From Anaerotignum sp. MSJ-24 (GTDB taxonomy: Bacteria > Bacillota > Clostridia > Lachnospirales > Anaerotignaceae): 64,000 nt of DNA. The notes below the pieces were generated by a model that worked only from the letters and a program-made list of their open reading frames with translations, was not told the origin of the DNA and did no database searches. Location of the stretch: positions 1-64,000 of the forward strand of contig NZ_JAHLPX010000001.1 in NCBI RefSeq assembly GCF_018918145.1, in the 5' to 3' direction. The position numbers and the translations under genes were made by a program. Positions 40,985 to 50,346 of this stretch are shown here, one piece after another (positions within the stretch are counted from its first letter, which is position 1; each line of letters opens with the position of its first letter).

Positions 40985-42559
40985 ATGGCGGATAATAACG
41001 ATAAAGCAGTCAGAGCGGCAGGCTCTATGATGATAATAACACTGGTCGGAAAGGTTCTCGGACTTGTAAGGGATATGCTTCTTGCGGCTAACTACGGTTC
41101 GGGTATGGAGGCTAATGCATTTTTGACTGCCAGCAGAATACCAAGGGTATTTTTCGATGCAATTTTTGCGTCCGCTATATCCGCCAGCTTTATCCCTATA
41201 TTTAACGAATGTCTTGAAAAAAAAGGCAAAGACGAGGCTTTTAAATTTACAAATAAATTTGTATCGCTTATTTTTGTTGTAACGGCTGCACTTACTGTGG
41301 CAGGCATGGCTTTTGCACCACAGCTTGTCAATCTGTTTGCGGTCGGCTTTGATGCTGAAACGGCATCGCTTTCTTCAAAGCTTTTAATATTTATGTTCCC
41401 TACGGTTATATTTACGGGAATTGCATATTCTTTTGTCGGAGTGCTCCAATCCTTTGATGAATTTACTATTCCGGCGGCACTCAGTATAGTTTCAAACGGA
41501 ATTATAATTATCTATTATTTGTTCTTTAACAGAAGTATGGGTATCTTCGGCCTTGCGGCTGCTTTCCTTATCGGCTGGGCAATGCAGGCAGTTATGCAGA
41601 TACCGTCATTGATTAAAAAAGGGTATCGTTATAAGCCTATGCTCAATGTAAGGCATGACGATAACATAAAAAAAGTGCTTTTGCTCATGCTTCCGGTTAT
41701 GGTAAGCACATGGGTACAGCCTATTAACGTAGCAATCAATACACGTTTTGCATCTACTCTTTATGAAGGTGCAGGTGTTTCAGCCATAGAGTACGCCAAT
41801 AATCTTTATACGATTATAGTAGGCGTTTTTGTTCTGTCAGTGGCAAATGTTATTTTCCCAAGACTTTCACGAATGACAGCTAATAATGAAAAAAATGCTT
41901 TTTTTAACACAGTAATTATGACAACAAGGGTTTTATCCTTTATAATAATACCGATGACCGTCGGCGTAATGTGCCTTAGCGGACAGATTATATCGCTTAT
42001 ATACGAAAGAGGTGCGTTCGATGCCTTTTCGACAGGCATTACGGCACAGGCACTTTTCTTTTTTGCGCTTGGTATGTTCGGTTACGGACTTCAGACGATA
42101 ATCAGCCGAGCTTATTATGCGGAACAGGACGGAAAAACACCGTTTATTGCCGGTTTTGTTTCCATTGCCGTCAATCTTGTGCTTTGTAAAATACTTGTCG
42201 GCAAAATGGCAGTTTCGGGACTTGCACTTGCCTCGGCAATATCTTCAACTGTATATGGCCTTGTGCTTTTTATTGCGCTCAGAAGAAAAAATAAGGATGC
42301 TGATATGAAAGGCTTCGGCAGTTCGATAATAAAGATGATAATATCTGCTGTCGTTATGGGAATTGCGGTTACGGCAGTTAAAAATATTCTTTGGGGCTCT
42401 GCCGGTTCACTTATAATGAAAGTAATCGTTATAGGAATATCGGTTGTTGTCGGAATTATCGTTTATGCGGTAATGACAAAAATTACAAAGCTTTACGAAA
42501 TGACTCTTGTGCTTAAATATGCCAAGAATATAATAAAGAAAAAAGGAACGGAGGAATAA
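40985..42559 (+). CDS. murJ: Lipid II flippase MurJ (MviN family)
   Basis: 524 residues with about 14 membrane helices. Family points are GKVLGLVRDMLLAANYGSG at the start, ASRIPRVFFDAIFASAISASFIPIF and FPRLSRM. MurJ flips lipid II across the membrane; a second copy in a polysaccharide cluster may flip another lipid-linked unit. AAGAGG precedes the ATG. The ligase gene starts 4 bp after its stop. Confidence 0.92.
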   Translation: MADNNDKAVRAAGSMMIITLVGKVLGLVRDMLLAANYGSGMEANAFLTASRIPRVFFDAIFASAISASFIPIFNECLEKKGKDEAFKFTNKFVSLIFVVTAALTVAGMAFAPQLVNLFAVGFDAETASLSSKLLIFMFPTVIFTGIAYSFVGVLQSFDEFTIPAALSIVSNGIIIIYYLFFNRSMGIFGLAAAFLIGWAMQAVMQIPSLIKKGYRYKPMLNVRHDDNIKKVLLLMLPVMVSTWVQPINVAINTRFASTLYEGAGVSAIEYANNLYTIIVGVFVLSVANVIFPRLSRMTANNEKNAFFNTVIMTTRVLSFIIIPMTVGVMCLSGQIISLIYERGAFDAFSTGITAQALFFFALGMFGYGLQTIISRAYYAEQDGKTPFIAGFVSIAVNLVLCKILVGKMAVSGLALASAISSTVYGLVLFIALRRKNKDADMKGFGSSIIKMIISAVVMGIAVTAVKNILWGSAGSLIMKVIVIGISVVVGIIVYAVMTKITKLYEMTLVLKYAKNIIKKKGTEE

Positions 42560-42563
42560 CAGC

Positions 42564-43985
42564 GTGCCGGATATAATAAAAAACAGTATTTTCTATAATC
42601 TTCTGGCGGCAATAGGCGGCTGGTTTTCGGAGCAGTTCAATGACAGCTGTTTAATAGGAAGATTTTTAAGAGAAGGCGGCTTTAAAGTCTTTTCGGACAG
42701 CAGTATATTTACAAAAATATTTAACGGTATTGTGAGCTTATTCAGAAAAATATTTTCGGCTCTTCATCTGGATAGGCTTTTTGAAGGCAGTATATTTAAA
42801 ATGCCGTTTTTATGGTGTTTTCTTGCAATGGTCTTTGCACCGGTATTGCCGACAATGGGCGTTGTTGCACTTGCACTTGCAGGATTTCTTGCACTTGCCA
42901 TAAGATTGTTTACAGAAAAAAGCTTTAAGCTTAGATATTCACCGCTTAATAAATATATACTTATATATGCTTTGGTTTATTTTGTTGCGACACTTACATC
43001 TGTAACTGTTAAAGGTTCACTTTTCGGCGCAGTGCTTTTTATCGTGTTTGCACTGTTCTATTTTGTTGTTATTAATGCCGTTCAGACAAAAACACAGCTT
43101 AAGGTGCTCACATTGTGCTTTATGGGCTTTGCTGTTCTGGTGTCGTTTTATGGTTTTTATCAGTATATGAATCCGTCTAAATTTAGCGGTTCATGGATAG
43201 ATACTGAAATGTTTTCCGACATCGGCTTCAGAGTATATGCAACTCTCGGAAATCCCAATGTTCTCGGAGAATATCTTCTTCTTACAATACCGTTTGGCGT
43301 ATCGTTCTTCTTTACATCAAAGGGAATTCTTAAAAAGGGCTTTTTCTTTATTGTATGTGCAATACAGATGCTCTGTCTTATATTGACATATTCAAGAGGC
43401 TGTTGGCTCGGAATTATGTTTGCGGCAATGGTATTTCTTATATTGCTGGACAGAAGATGTATACTTCTTGTAATTGTCGGACTTATACTTCTTCCGTTTG
43501 TTCTTCCGCAGACAATAATAAACCGTTTTATGAGTATCGGCAATATGTCGGACTCATCAACAAGCTACAGATTTTATATTTATATGGGTACTCTCAGTAT
43601 GCTTAAGGATTATTGGATGTGCGGTGTCGGACCGGGAACAAATGCCTTCAATATGGTTTATCCGTCATATGCCTATGATTCAATAACAGCACCTCATTCG
43701 CATAACCTTTATTTACAAACTATGTGCGACACAGGTATCTGCGGAGTTATCGTATTTTTAGGAATTATTTACCGTCTTTATAAAACCTGTGCAATCGGTC
43801 TTAAAAAGACAAAGGATAAAAAGGATAAGATATTTATAATGGGTGCAATAGCGGCGTTAAGCGGATTTTTCCTCCAGAGCTTTACAGATTATACTTTCTA
43901 TAATTACAGAGTTATGTTTATGTTCTGGTGCGTTGCCGCTCTTTCCGTACTTTATTCCGATATAGATACTCTTAAGGAGGACTGA
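42564..43985 (+). CDS. O-antigen ligase/polymerase family membrane protein
   Basis: 473 residues with about 12 membrane segments and the O-antigen-ligase (Wzy_C) pattern: a large outer loop with SYRFYIYMGTLSMLKDYWMCG, GPGTNAFN and APHSHNLYLQ, whose His and Arg residues are the usual active parts. It joins or polymerises lipid-linked glycans on the outer face. Starts with GTG at 42564 behind GGAGG. The next gene starts 2 bp after its stop. Confidence 0.82.
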   Translation: MPDIIKNSIFYNLLAAIGGWFSEQFNDSCLIGRFLREGGFKVFSDSSIFTKIFNGIVSLFRKIFSALHLDRLFEGSIFKMPFLWCFLAMVFAPVLPTMGVVALALAGFLALAIRLFTEKSFKLRYSPLNKYILIYALVYFVATLTSVTVKGSLFGAVLFIVFALFYFVVINAVQTKTQLKVLTLCFMGFAVLVSFYGFYQYMNPSKFSGSWIDTEMFSDIGFRVYATLGNPNVLGEYLLLTIPFGVSFFFTSKGILKKGFFFIVCAIQMLCLILTYSRGCWLGIMFAAMVFLILLDRRCILLVIVGLILLPFVLPQTIINRFMSIGNMSDSSTSYRFYIYMGTLSMLKDYWMCGVGPGTNAFNMVYPSYAYDSITAPHSHNLYLQTMCDTGICGVIVFLGIIYRLYKTCAIGLKKTKDKKDKIFIMGAIAALSGFFLQSFTDYTFYNYRVMFMFWCVAALSVLYSDIDTLKED

Positions 43986-43987
43986 AA

Positions 43988-45097
43988 ATGATAAAGGTAC
44001 TGAACATAATAAGCGACAGCAACATCGGCGGAGCAGGACGATGTGTGCTTACGTTTCTTAAATATTTCGACAGAACAAAGTTTGATGTTGAGGTTGTCGT
44101 TCCGAGAAACAGTCTGCTTATTCCCGAAATTAACAAGCTCGGCATAAAAACCATTGAGGCAGATACCATTGCGGAAAAGTCACTCAGTGGGGAAAGCATA
44201 AAAGAGCTTAAGAAAATTATAAAAGACAGTAACTGCGATATAGTACATACGCATGGAAACATGAGCGGACGTATTGCAGGCAGACAATGCGGCAAAAAGG
44301 TAGTGTTCACAAGACATTCCGTTTTTCCGGTCAGCCCCAGAATAAGCAAGGGCATAGGAAAGAAAATAAATGGAATGATAAATATGCACTATGCCGATGA
44401 TATAATTGCAGTGGCAGAGGCGGCTAAGGAAAACCTTACCGATACCGGAATTGACGGAAACAGAGTTAAGGTAATTCTTAACGGAGTTGAACCGCAGAAG
44501 AGAGCCTCTGATGAAACGATAAGAACGCTTAAATCAAAATACGGAATAAAAAGCGGAGATTTTACGGTCGGCATAATGGCACGTATCGAAGAGGTAAAAG
44601 GCCATATTTATCTTATAGAGGCAACGGAGAAGATTAAAAAAGCCGGCAGACCGATAAAAACGCTTATAATAGGTACAGGTGCTTTGGAAGAAAAGCTGAA
44701 AAAGGTTGTTGCCGAAAAAGGCCTTGAAGATACGGTCATATTTACAGGCTTTATCAAAAATGTAAACGAAGTGCTTTCAATACTTGATGTTCAGGCAAAT
44801 GCTTCCTTCGGAACGGAAGCGACAAGTCTTTCACTGCTTGAAGGCATGAGCCTCGGTATACCGGCGGTTGTAAGCGATTACGGCGGAAATCCAGGAGTAA
44901 TAACACATGGCGAAAACGGATATATATTCAAACTTAAGGACAGCGATGATATGGCTAAATATATTATGAAGCTTATGGACGAGCCGGAAACCTATGAGTA
45001 CATGAAAAATAAATCCGTTGAAATATTCAATAAGAAATTTACCGCTGAAATTTATGCGGAGAATATAGAAAAGGTGTATGCCGGATTAATGAAATAA
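43988..45097 (+). CDS. Glycosyltransferase family 4
   Basis: 369 residues with the two Rossmann-type domains of GT-B enzymes: SNIGGAGRCVLTFLK near residue 12 (substrate loop), DIVHTHGNMSGRIAG, then the nucleotide-sugar motif EATSLSLLEGMSLGIPAVVSDYGG near 280 with its glutamates. Makes a glycosidic link in polymer synthesis on the cytoplasmic side. GGAGG is just before the ATG. Confidence 0.88.
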   Translation: MIKVLNIISDSNIGGAGRCVLTFLKYFDRTKFDVEVVVPRNSLLIPEINKLGIKTIEADTIAEKSLSGESIKELKKIIKDSNCDIVHTHGNMSGRIAGRQCGKKVVFTRHSVFPVSPRISKGIGKKINGMINMHYADDIIAVAEAAKENLTDTGIDGNRVKVILNGVEPQKRASDETIRTLKSKYGIKSGDFTVGIMARIEEVKGHIYLIEATEKIKKAGRPIKTLIIGTGALEEKLKKVVAEKGLEDTVIFTGFIKNVNEVLSILDVQANASFGTEATSLSLLEGMSLGIPAVVSDYGGNPGVITHGENGYIFKLKDSDDMAKYIMKLMDEPETYEYMKNKSVEIFNKKFTAEIYAENIEKVYAGLMK

Positions 45098-45107
45098 GGA
45101 GTATAAA

Positions 45108-45575
45108 ATGAGCGAAAAAAAGAAATTCAAATTAAATATCTTTGATATTGTTATTGTGGTTATTGTTCTTTGCATCGGCGTCGGTCTTTATGTTTTCACG
45201 CATAGGGAAACAACAATTGATACAAAAAAGCTTACTTATAAAATTGAGCTTAATGATGCCGCACCGGGACTTGCAGACTATATCCACGAAGGCGACCAGC
45301 TTTATGAAAACACAAAAAATTATAGTATGGGCAATGTAGTTTCCGTTGAAACAGTACCTTATACAAAGATTACACAGGATTATGAAAATGAAAGATATGT
45401 TGATTCGGTCGATCCTACATCTGAAAGAGTAATAATAACCGTAACGGCGAATGTTACCGAAACAGACAGTGCCTATGCTGTTAACGGACAGTATATTGTA
45501 AGAGCCGGAAACGAGATATTCGTAAAAGGCCCCGGATATGCCGGCGAAGGCTATGTAATACAGATTGAACGATAA
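45108..45575 (+). CDS. DUF4330-type membrane-anchored protein, copy 1
   Basis: 155 residues. A short Lys-rich cytoplasmic start (SEKKKFKLNIFDIV), one membrane helix (about 15-30) and an extracellular beta domain with EGDQLYENTKNYSMGNVVSV and RAGNEIFVKGPGYAGEGYV. The pattern fits DUF4330, found in Clostridial glycan clusters, function unknown. The paralogue starts 13 bp later. Overall architecture resembles HlyD/MCE-like accessory parts, but that is only a resemblance. Confidence 0.75.
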   Translation: MSEKKKFKLNIFDIVIVVIVLCIGVGLYVFTHRETTIDTKKLTYKIELNDAAPGLADYIHEGDQLYENTKNYSMGNVVSVETVPYTKITQDYENERYVDSVDPTSERVIITVTANVTETDSAYAVNGQYIVRAGNEIFVKGPGYAGEGYVIQIER

Positions 45576-45588
45576 GGAGGCGGTTAAT

Positions 45589-46074
45589 ATGGCAGAGAGA
45601 AAAAAAGGCAGATTTAATATAATTGACGGAATTGTTGTTTTGGTTATTGTCGTAATAATCGCAGGTGCAGTATATAAATTCCATGGACTCGATAAAACAT
45701 CAAAGAATGTAAATATGCAGACGGTTACTTATCAGATGAAGATTGAGGCATTAAGAGATTATGTTTTCAATAATATTAAGGTTGGCGATACAGTATACGA
45801 CTATACATCAAATAATGCAATCGGAACAATAACAAATATCGAATGGGACGATGCGGTAAGAGCGTTGTATACAAAGGACGGAAGAACTGTTGCCGCTCCT
45901 GTTGAAAACAGATATGATGTTATAATAACAATAGAGGCACAGGCAACAGAAAATAACGGTATGTATTCTGTAAATAAGGTATATGACCTCTGTATGAATT
46001 CCAAGAGAGAAATATACACTAAATATATCGACTGTACAGCTAAAATCACAAGCATTTCAGCCGAGAATAACTAA
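45589..46074 (+). CDS. DUF4330-type membrane-anchored protein, copy 2
   Basis: 161 residues from ATG 45589, behind AAGGAGG; an earlier in-frame TTG at 45565 has no such site. Same plan as copy 1: basic start (AERKKGRFNIIDGIV), one helix, then a beta domain with VGDTVYDYTSNNAIGTITNI. The pair probably forms a complex in the polysaccharide machinery. Function unknown. Confidence 0.75.
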   Translation: MAERKKGRFNIIDGIVVLVIVVIIAGAVYKFHGLDKTSKNVNMQTVTYQMKIEALRDYVFNNIKVGDTVYDYTSNNAIGTITNIEWDDAVRALYTKDGRTVAAPVENRYDVIITIEAQATENNGMYSVNKVYDLCMNSKREIYTKYIDCTAKITSISAENN

Positions 46075-46110
46075 AGTTTACCGTTCCTGTAAAGGGGTGG
46101 AGGAATAACG

Positions 46111-48333
46111 ATGAAGAAATATAAAATACTTATGACAACAATGGGGCTTGATATAGGCGGTGCGGAAACGCATATCGTTGAGCTTGCCAAGGAGCTTACA
46201 AAGCGTGGCTATGATGTAAGCGTTGCATCAAACGGCGGCGTATATGTTGAGGAGCTTGAGGCCGCCGGAATACGCCATTTTGAAGTTCCGATGAATGTGC
46301 GTAATATTTCAAAAATGTATCAGTCCTATAAACTGCTTAAAAAAATAATAAAGGACGAAAAGTTTGATATTGTACATTCTCATGCGAGAATACCCGGCTT
46401 TATAACAGGAATAATAAACCATTCGGAAAAATTCACTTTTGTTACAAGCGCTCACTGGGTTTTCAATACATCACACGGACTTAAATACCTTACTAACTGG
46501 GGACAGAAGGTAATTGCGGTAAGTGAGGATATTAAACAGTATCTTATCGATAATTACAATACGCCGGAAGAAAATATTTATGTGACAATAAACGGTATAG
46601 ATACCGATAAATTCTCTCCGGAGATTACCGGTGATGACGTTATAAAGGAATTTAATATTAATCCCGATTTTCCGGTTGTGTCCTATGTAAGCCGTATGGA
46701 CGAGGACAGATCGCTTGTTGCCGAACAGCTTATTGATTATGCCGAAGAGCTTGATAAAAGCATAGAAGGCATTCAGCTTCTTATAACAGGTGGCGGAAAT
46801 TCTTTCGACAGACTTAAGGAAAAGGCCGATGCGGTAAATAAGAAGCTCAACCGTCAGTGTGTAATTATGACAGGCGGAAGAACCGACATTAATAAAATAA
46901 TAGCCGCAGGCGATATATTTGTCGGCGTAAGCCGTTCCGCACTTGAGGCAATGGCAGCGGCAAAGCCTGTTATTGTTGCCGGAAATGAAGGCTATATAGG
47001 TATTTTCTCCGAGGATAAGCTTGAAAAGGCACAGGAAAACAACTTCTGCTGTCGTGGTTGTGAGCTTTCGTCCGGTGAACTGCTTGTGCGTGACATAAAA
47101 CAGCTTTTGCTTGACAGCACTGATGAGGAAAAGGCAGAGCTCGGAGCATATGGCAGAGAAATAATATTCAAGTATTATTCCGTTAAAAAAATGGCCGATG
47201 ACTGTATAGAGATGTATGACGATGCTTACAGTATGAATAACGGCAAAAAAATACTGATGTCAGGCTATTACGGATTTAATAACAGCGGTGACGAAGCAAT
47301 ACTTACAACGATCTATAAAAATATAAAGAAAATGGATAAGAGTATAAGCATTACCGTACTTTCGAAAAATCCGGAGGAAACGAGAGCAAAATATGGTTTT
47401 GAGAATGTTGTATACCGTTTTGACCTGTTTAAGGTGCTTAAGGCAATAAAGAAATGTGATATTCTTTTAAGCGGCGGAGGTTCGCTTTTGCAGGACACAA
47501 CAAGTACACGCTCGCTTATGTATTATCTTTCCATAATTAAAGCCGCAAAAATGATGAATAAGAAGGTAATGCTTTACGCAAACGGTATTGGCCCCGTTTC
47601 CAAGGTGAAAAACAGAAATATGGTTAAAAATGTTGTAAATAAGGCTGACCTTATTACATTACGTGAACAGGATTCCATGGATGAGCTTGTTTCCATGGGC
47701 ATTACGAACAAGAATATTTATGTTACTGCCGATCCTGTTTTTACAATGGATATAATTCCGTATTACCGTTCAAAGGAGCTGCTTATAAAAGCCGGAATAC
47801 CTACAACAAAAGGCATTGTCGGCGTTTCGGTAAGAAACTGGAAGGGCTGTGACACAATTCCGGAAAGATTCGCACAGATTTGTGACAGAATACATGACGA
47901 ATATAATAAAACAATAGTTTTCATAGTAATGCACAATCCGGCTGATGCAAACATAAGCAGACAGGTTATGGAAAAAATGCACTCACAGGCATATATTCTT
48001 GACGGACAGTATACACCCAATGAGCTTATCGGCATGATTGGACATATGGAGGTAATACTCAGTATGCGTCTGCATACGCTTATATTTGCTACAAAACAGC
48101 GTATTCCTATAATCGGCTTTGTATATGATCCGAAGATAAGCAACTATATGAAGCTTTTGAATGCACCGGACGGCGGAAATGTTGAAGATATTGATGTTGA
48201 AAAAACCGTTGACGCTTACGGAAATATTCTTGAAAATTATAAAGATGTCGTTGAAAACCTTGATGACGTTGCAAGACAGCTTGAAGAAAAAGCAGAGCTT
48301 AATGAAAAATATCTTGGTACATTGTTGAAATAA
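46111..48333 (+). CDS. csaB: Glycosyltransferase - polysaccharide pyruvyl transferase (CsaB) fusion
   Basis: 740 residues. Residues 1-375 are a GT4 glycosyltransferase (DIGGAETHIVELAKEL, VHSHARIPGF, SRSALEAMAAAKPVIVAG). Residues 380-740 are a CsaB-type pyruvyl transferase (SGYYGFNNSGDEAIL, LSGGGSLLQDTTSTRS, YANGIGPVSK, SMRLHTLIFA). CsaB adds a pyruvate ketal to the secondary wall polymer so that SLH domains of surface proteins bind. The two activities in one chain suggest that the sugar is added and modified in one step. GGGGTGGAGG lies before the ATG. Confidence 0.88.
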   Translation: MKKYKILMTTMGLDIGGAETHIVELAKELTKRGYDVSVASNGGVYVEELEAAGIRHFEVPMNVRNISKMYQSYKLLKKIIKDEKFDIVHSHARIPGFITGIINHSEKFTFVTSAHWVFNTSHGLKYLTNWGQKVIAVSEDIKQYLIDNYNTPEENIYVTINGIDTDKFSPEITGDDVIKEFNINPDFPVVSYVSRMDEDRSLVAEQLIDYAEELDKSIEGIQLLITGGGNSFDRLKEKADAVNKKLNRQCVIMTGGRTDINKIIAAGDIFVGVSRSALEAMAAAKPVIVAGNEGYIGIFSEDKLEKAQENNFCCRGCELSSGELLVRDIKQLLLDSTDEEKAELGAYGREIIFKYYSVKKMADDCIEMYDDAYSMNNGKKILMSGYYGFNNSGDEAILTTIYKNIKKMDKSISITVLSKNPEETRAKYGFENVVYRFDLFKVLKAIKKCDILLSGGGSLLQDTTSTRSLMYYLSIIKAAKMMNKKVMLYANGIGPVSKVKNRNMVKNVVNKADLITLREQDSMDELVSMGITNKNIYVTADPVFTMDIIPYYRSKELLIKAGIPTTKGIVGVSVRNWKGCDTIPERFAQICDRIHDEYNKTIVFIVMHNPADANISRQVMEKMHSQAYILDGQYTPNELIGMIGHMEVILSMRLHTLIFATKQRIPIIGFVYDPKISNYMKLLNAPDGGNVEDIDVEKTVDAYGNILENYKDVVENLDDVARQLEEKAELNEKYLGTLLK

Positions 48334-48357
48334 GTACCTTTACGGAGGTAAAAATAT

Positions 48358-49080
48358 ATGGGAAAAGCAACTATACTCGGTGTTCCGTTTGACGTAAAAA
48401 CAATGGCGGAGGCGGCTGATACCGCAGTCGGATTTATGATAGAGCCGGGACAGCATATCATCTGCACTCCAAATCCCGAAATTGTTATGGAGGCACAGAC
48501 CGATACCGAGCTTATGAATATACTTAAAGCGGCAGACATGGTGACAGCCGACGGAATAGGTATCGTATGGGCATCAAAATATGCCGAAAACATAATAACC
48601 GAGCGTGTTTCCGGATATGACCTTGTTCTTCAGATTTTTGACAGAATAAAAGATACCGATAATACGGTTTATATGTTCGGCGGTGCTCCCGGAGTTGCTG
48701 AGAAAGCGGCAGAGGAAATGAGAAAAAAATATCCCGGACTTAAAATAGTCGGTATACATGACGGATATTTTGATGCAAAGGAAGAAAAAAACATTATTGC
48801 TGATATTAAAGAGAAAAAGCCGTCACTTCTTCTTGTCGGACTCGGTTCACCGAAACAGGAAAAATGGATTTATTCAAATCTCAGATTTACCGGTGCAAAG
48901 CTTGCAATCGGTATAGGTGGAAGTTTTGACGTAATGAGCGGAAATCTTAAAAGAGCACCGGAGTTCTTCTGCAAGCTCGGAATAGAATGGCTTTACAGAC
49001 TTATAAAACAGCCGACAAGATTTAAAAGAATGATGCGTCTTCCAAAGTTTGTTTTGAGAGTACGCAAGGTGATGAGATAA
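48358..49080 (+). CDS. WecG/TagA/CpsF-family glycosyltransferase
   Basis: 240 residues. Typical points: GVPFDVKTMAEA near the N-terminus, CTPNPEIVMEA, TADGIGIVWASK (the Asp-Gly motif near residue 62), LGSPKQEKWI and GVGGSFDVMSG-like GIGGSFDVMSG, then RAPEF and EWLYRL. TagA enzymes add ManNAc to GlcNAc-PP-undecaprenol and begin the linkage unit of wall polymers. GGAGG before the ATG. Last gene of the long surface operon, followed by a terminator. Confidence 0.92.
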   Translation: MGKATILGVPFDVKTMAEAADTAVGFMIEPGQHIICTPNPEIVMEAQTDTELMNILKAADMVTADGIGIVWASKYAENIITERVSGYDLVLQIFDRIKDTDNTVYMFGGAPGVAEKAAEEMRKKYPGLKIVGIHDGYFDAKEEKNIIADIKEKKPSLLLVGLGSPKQEKWIYSNLRFTGAKLAIGIGGSFDVMSGNLKRAPEFFCKLGIEWLYRLIKQPTRFKRMMRLPKFVLRVRKVMR

Positions 49081-49096
49081 ACCACAACATATTTTG

Positions 49097-49135
49097 CTCC
49101 CATACGGTAAACAATTACTGTATGGGAGTTTTTAT
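49097..49135 (+). terminator. Terminator of the surface-polysaccharide operon
   Basis: CTCCCATAC (49097-49105) and GTATGGGAG (49120-49128), followed by TTTTTAT. The inner bases can add a few pairs. Confidence 0.85.
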
Positions 49136-49149
49136 TTGGAGTGAAAAAT

Positions 49150-50001
49150 ATGAATGGTTTATTGAAACGATATTTTATGCTTGTACTCGGTGTTTTGCTT
49201 ATTGCGGCGGCAATAGATGTTTTTTATGCTCCGGCTGAAATGGCGGCAGGCGGCGTAAGCGGACTCGGAATTATTATATTGAGCTATTCGGAAAAATATC
49301 TCGGCTTCGGCATACCTGTGTCCGTAACAAATATAGCATTTAATTTTCCGCTGTTTTTTGCCGCATATAAAAAATTCGGAAAGAGTTATATAAAAAGAAG
49401 TCTGCTTGCATCGATTCTGTTTTCTCTGGCACTTGAAATATTGCTGGTTCTGCCGGAATATAACGGAGATACCATGCTTGCAGCTGTTTTCGGCGGAATA
49501 TTGAGCGGAACGGGAGTTGGCTTTGTTCTTAACGCTTCCGCAACAACAGGCGGAACGGAAATAGCCGCAGAGCTGATACATGAGAAAAATGACAGACTTT
49601 CGGTTTCGGATTACATCTTTTTGATAGATGCGACAGTAATTATGCTCGGATTTTTTGTTTTCGGAGCTGAAAAAGCCATGTTTTCGGTTATTTCCGTATA
49701 TATTTCGTCAAAATGTGTAAAGGCTGTGTCTGTAGGATCGTCATATGACAAAATGGCGCTTATTATTTCGGAAAGGCCGTCGGATGTGATAAGTTGTCTG
49801 AGGACGGCAGATTGCGGAAAAACATCGGGACTGAACAGTGTTTGTATGTACAAAAATGAATATCGTAATGTGCTTATATGTATTTTTTCACAAAATGAAA
49901 TAACTAAGCTCAAAGAAACTGTAAAATTTATTGATAACAAAGCATTTATTATTCTTCTTGATATAAATGACGTATACGGAAACGGATTTAAAAAGTTTTA
50001 G
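49150..50001 (+). CDS. YitT family membrane protein
   Basis: 283 residues from ATG 49150, 8 nt after GGAG (an in-frame GTG at 49141 overlaps that site). Five or six membrane helices with the family stretch MAAGGVSGLGIIIL near residue 35 and NASATTGGTEIAAELI near 125, then a soluble DUF2179 domain (about 195-283). Function unknown; family members are common and often many per genome in Firmicutes. Confidence 0.85.
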   Translation: MNGLLKRYFMLVLGVLLIAAAIDVFYAPAEMAAGGVSGLGIIILSYSEKYLGFGIPVSVTNIAFNFPLFFAAYKKFGKSYIKRSLLASILFSLALEILLVLPEYNGDTMLAAVFGGILSGTGVGFVLNASATTGGTEIAAELIHEKNDRLSVSDYIFLIDATVIMLGFFVFGAEKAMFSVISVYISSKCVKAVSVGSSYDKMALIISERPSDVISCLRTADCGKTSGLNSVCMYKNEYRNVLICIFSQNEITKLKETVKFIDNKAFIILLDINDVYGNGFKKF

Positions 50002-50177
50002 CATAGTAAACAAAAGTACATTATGCTCCGGCACTGTAATTTGTTCCCACAAATCAGTTGTGTAATACTATCAAAACTGTTAATATTTTAAACTTTTGTG
50101 CATTAAAAAAAATTCTGTCACTTTTTTTGAAATTTCTCTTTATTTTTTTGTTATTTTGTTATAAAATATAAATCAGT

Positions 50178-50346
50178 CATAGTGAATTTTAACGACAGCA
50201 GATTTTACATGAATATATACGTAATACCGATATATTGCTTTATGCAATTTATCACTCGTCTGCTGATATGTAGAAAAGTTCCTATAGAGTGCAGACCGTT
50301 AAAATTATGGGGAACAAACTATATTAAAGATATTGGGGTGGGTTTT
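50178..50346 (+). promoter_or_regulatory. Structured leader of the CdaR-type gene (possible regulatory RNA)
   Basis: A perfect 10-bp long-range repeat, AATTTTAACG (50185-50194) and CGTTAAAATT (50297-50306), encloses a perfect 7-bp repeat, CAGCAGA (50196-50202) and TCTGCTG (50259-50265). An ATTGC/GCAAT hairpin lies inside that. GTTCC (50278-50282) and GGAAC (50311-50315) flank the 3' arm of the outer stem, so they form a pseudoknot or an alternative fold. There is no terminator. TTGTTA and TATAAA near 50147-50170 could be the promoter. The first half of the gap (50002-50145) is AT-rich with nothing visible. Confidence 0.5.

Noticed and set aside
50182-50346. N-terminal extension of 55 residues on the CdaR-type protein.
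   Set aside because: No ribosome site at 50182; the stretch is unusual in composition and coincides with the paired leader; the ATG at 50347 has a good site and gives the normal family start.
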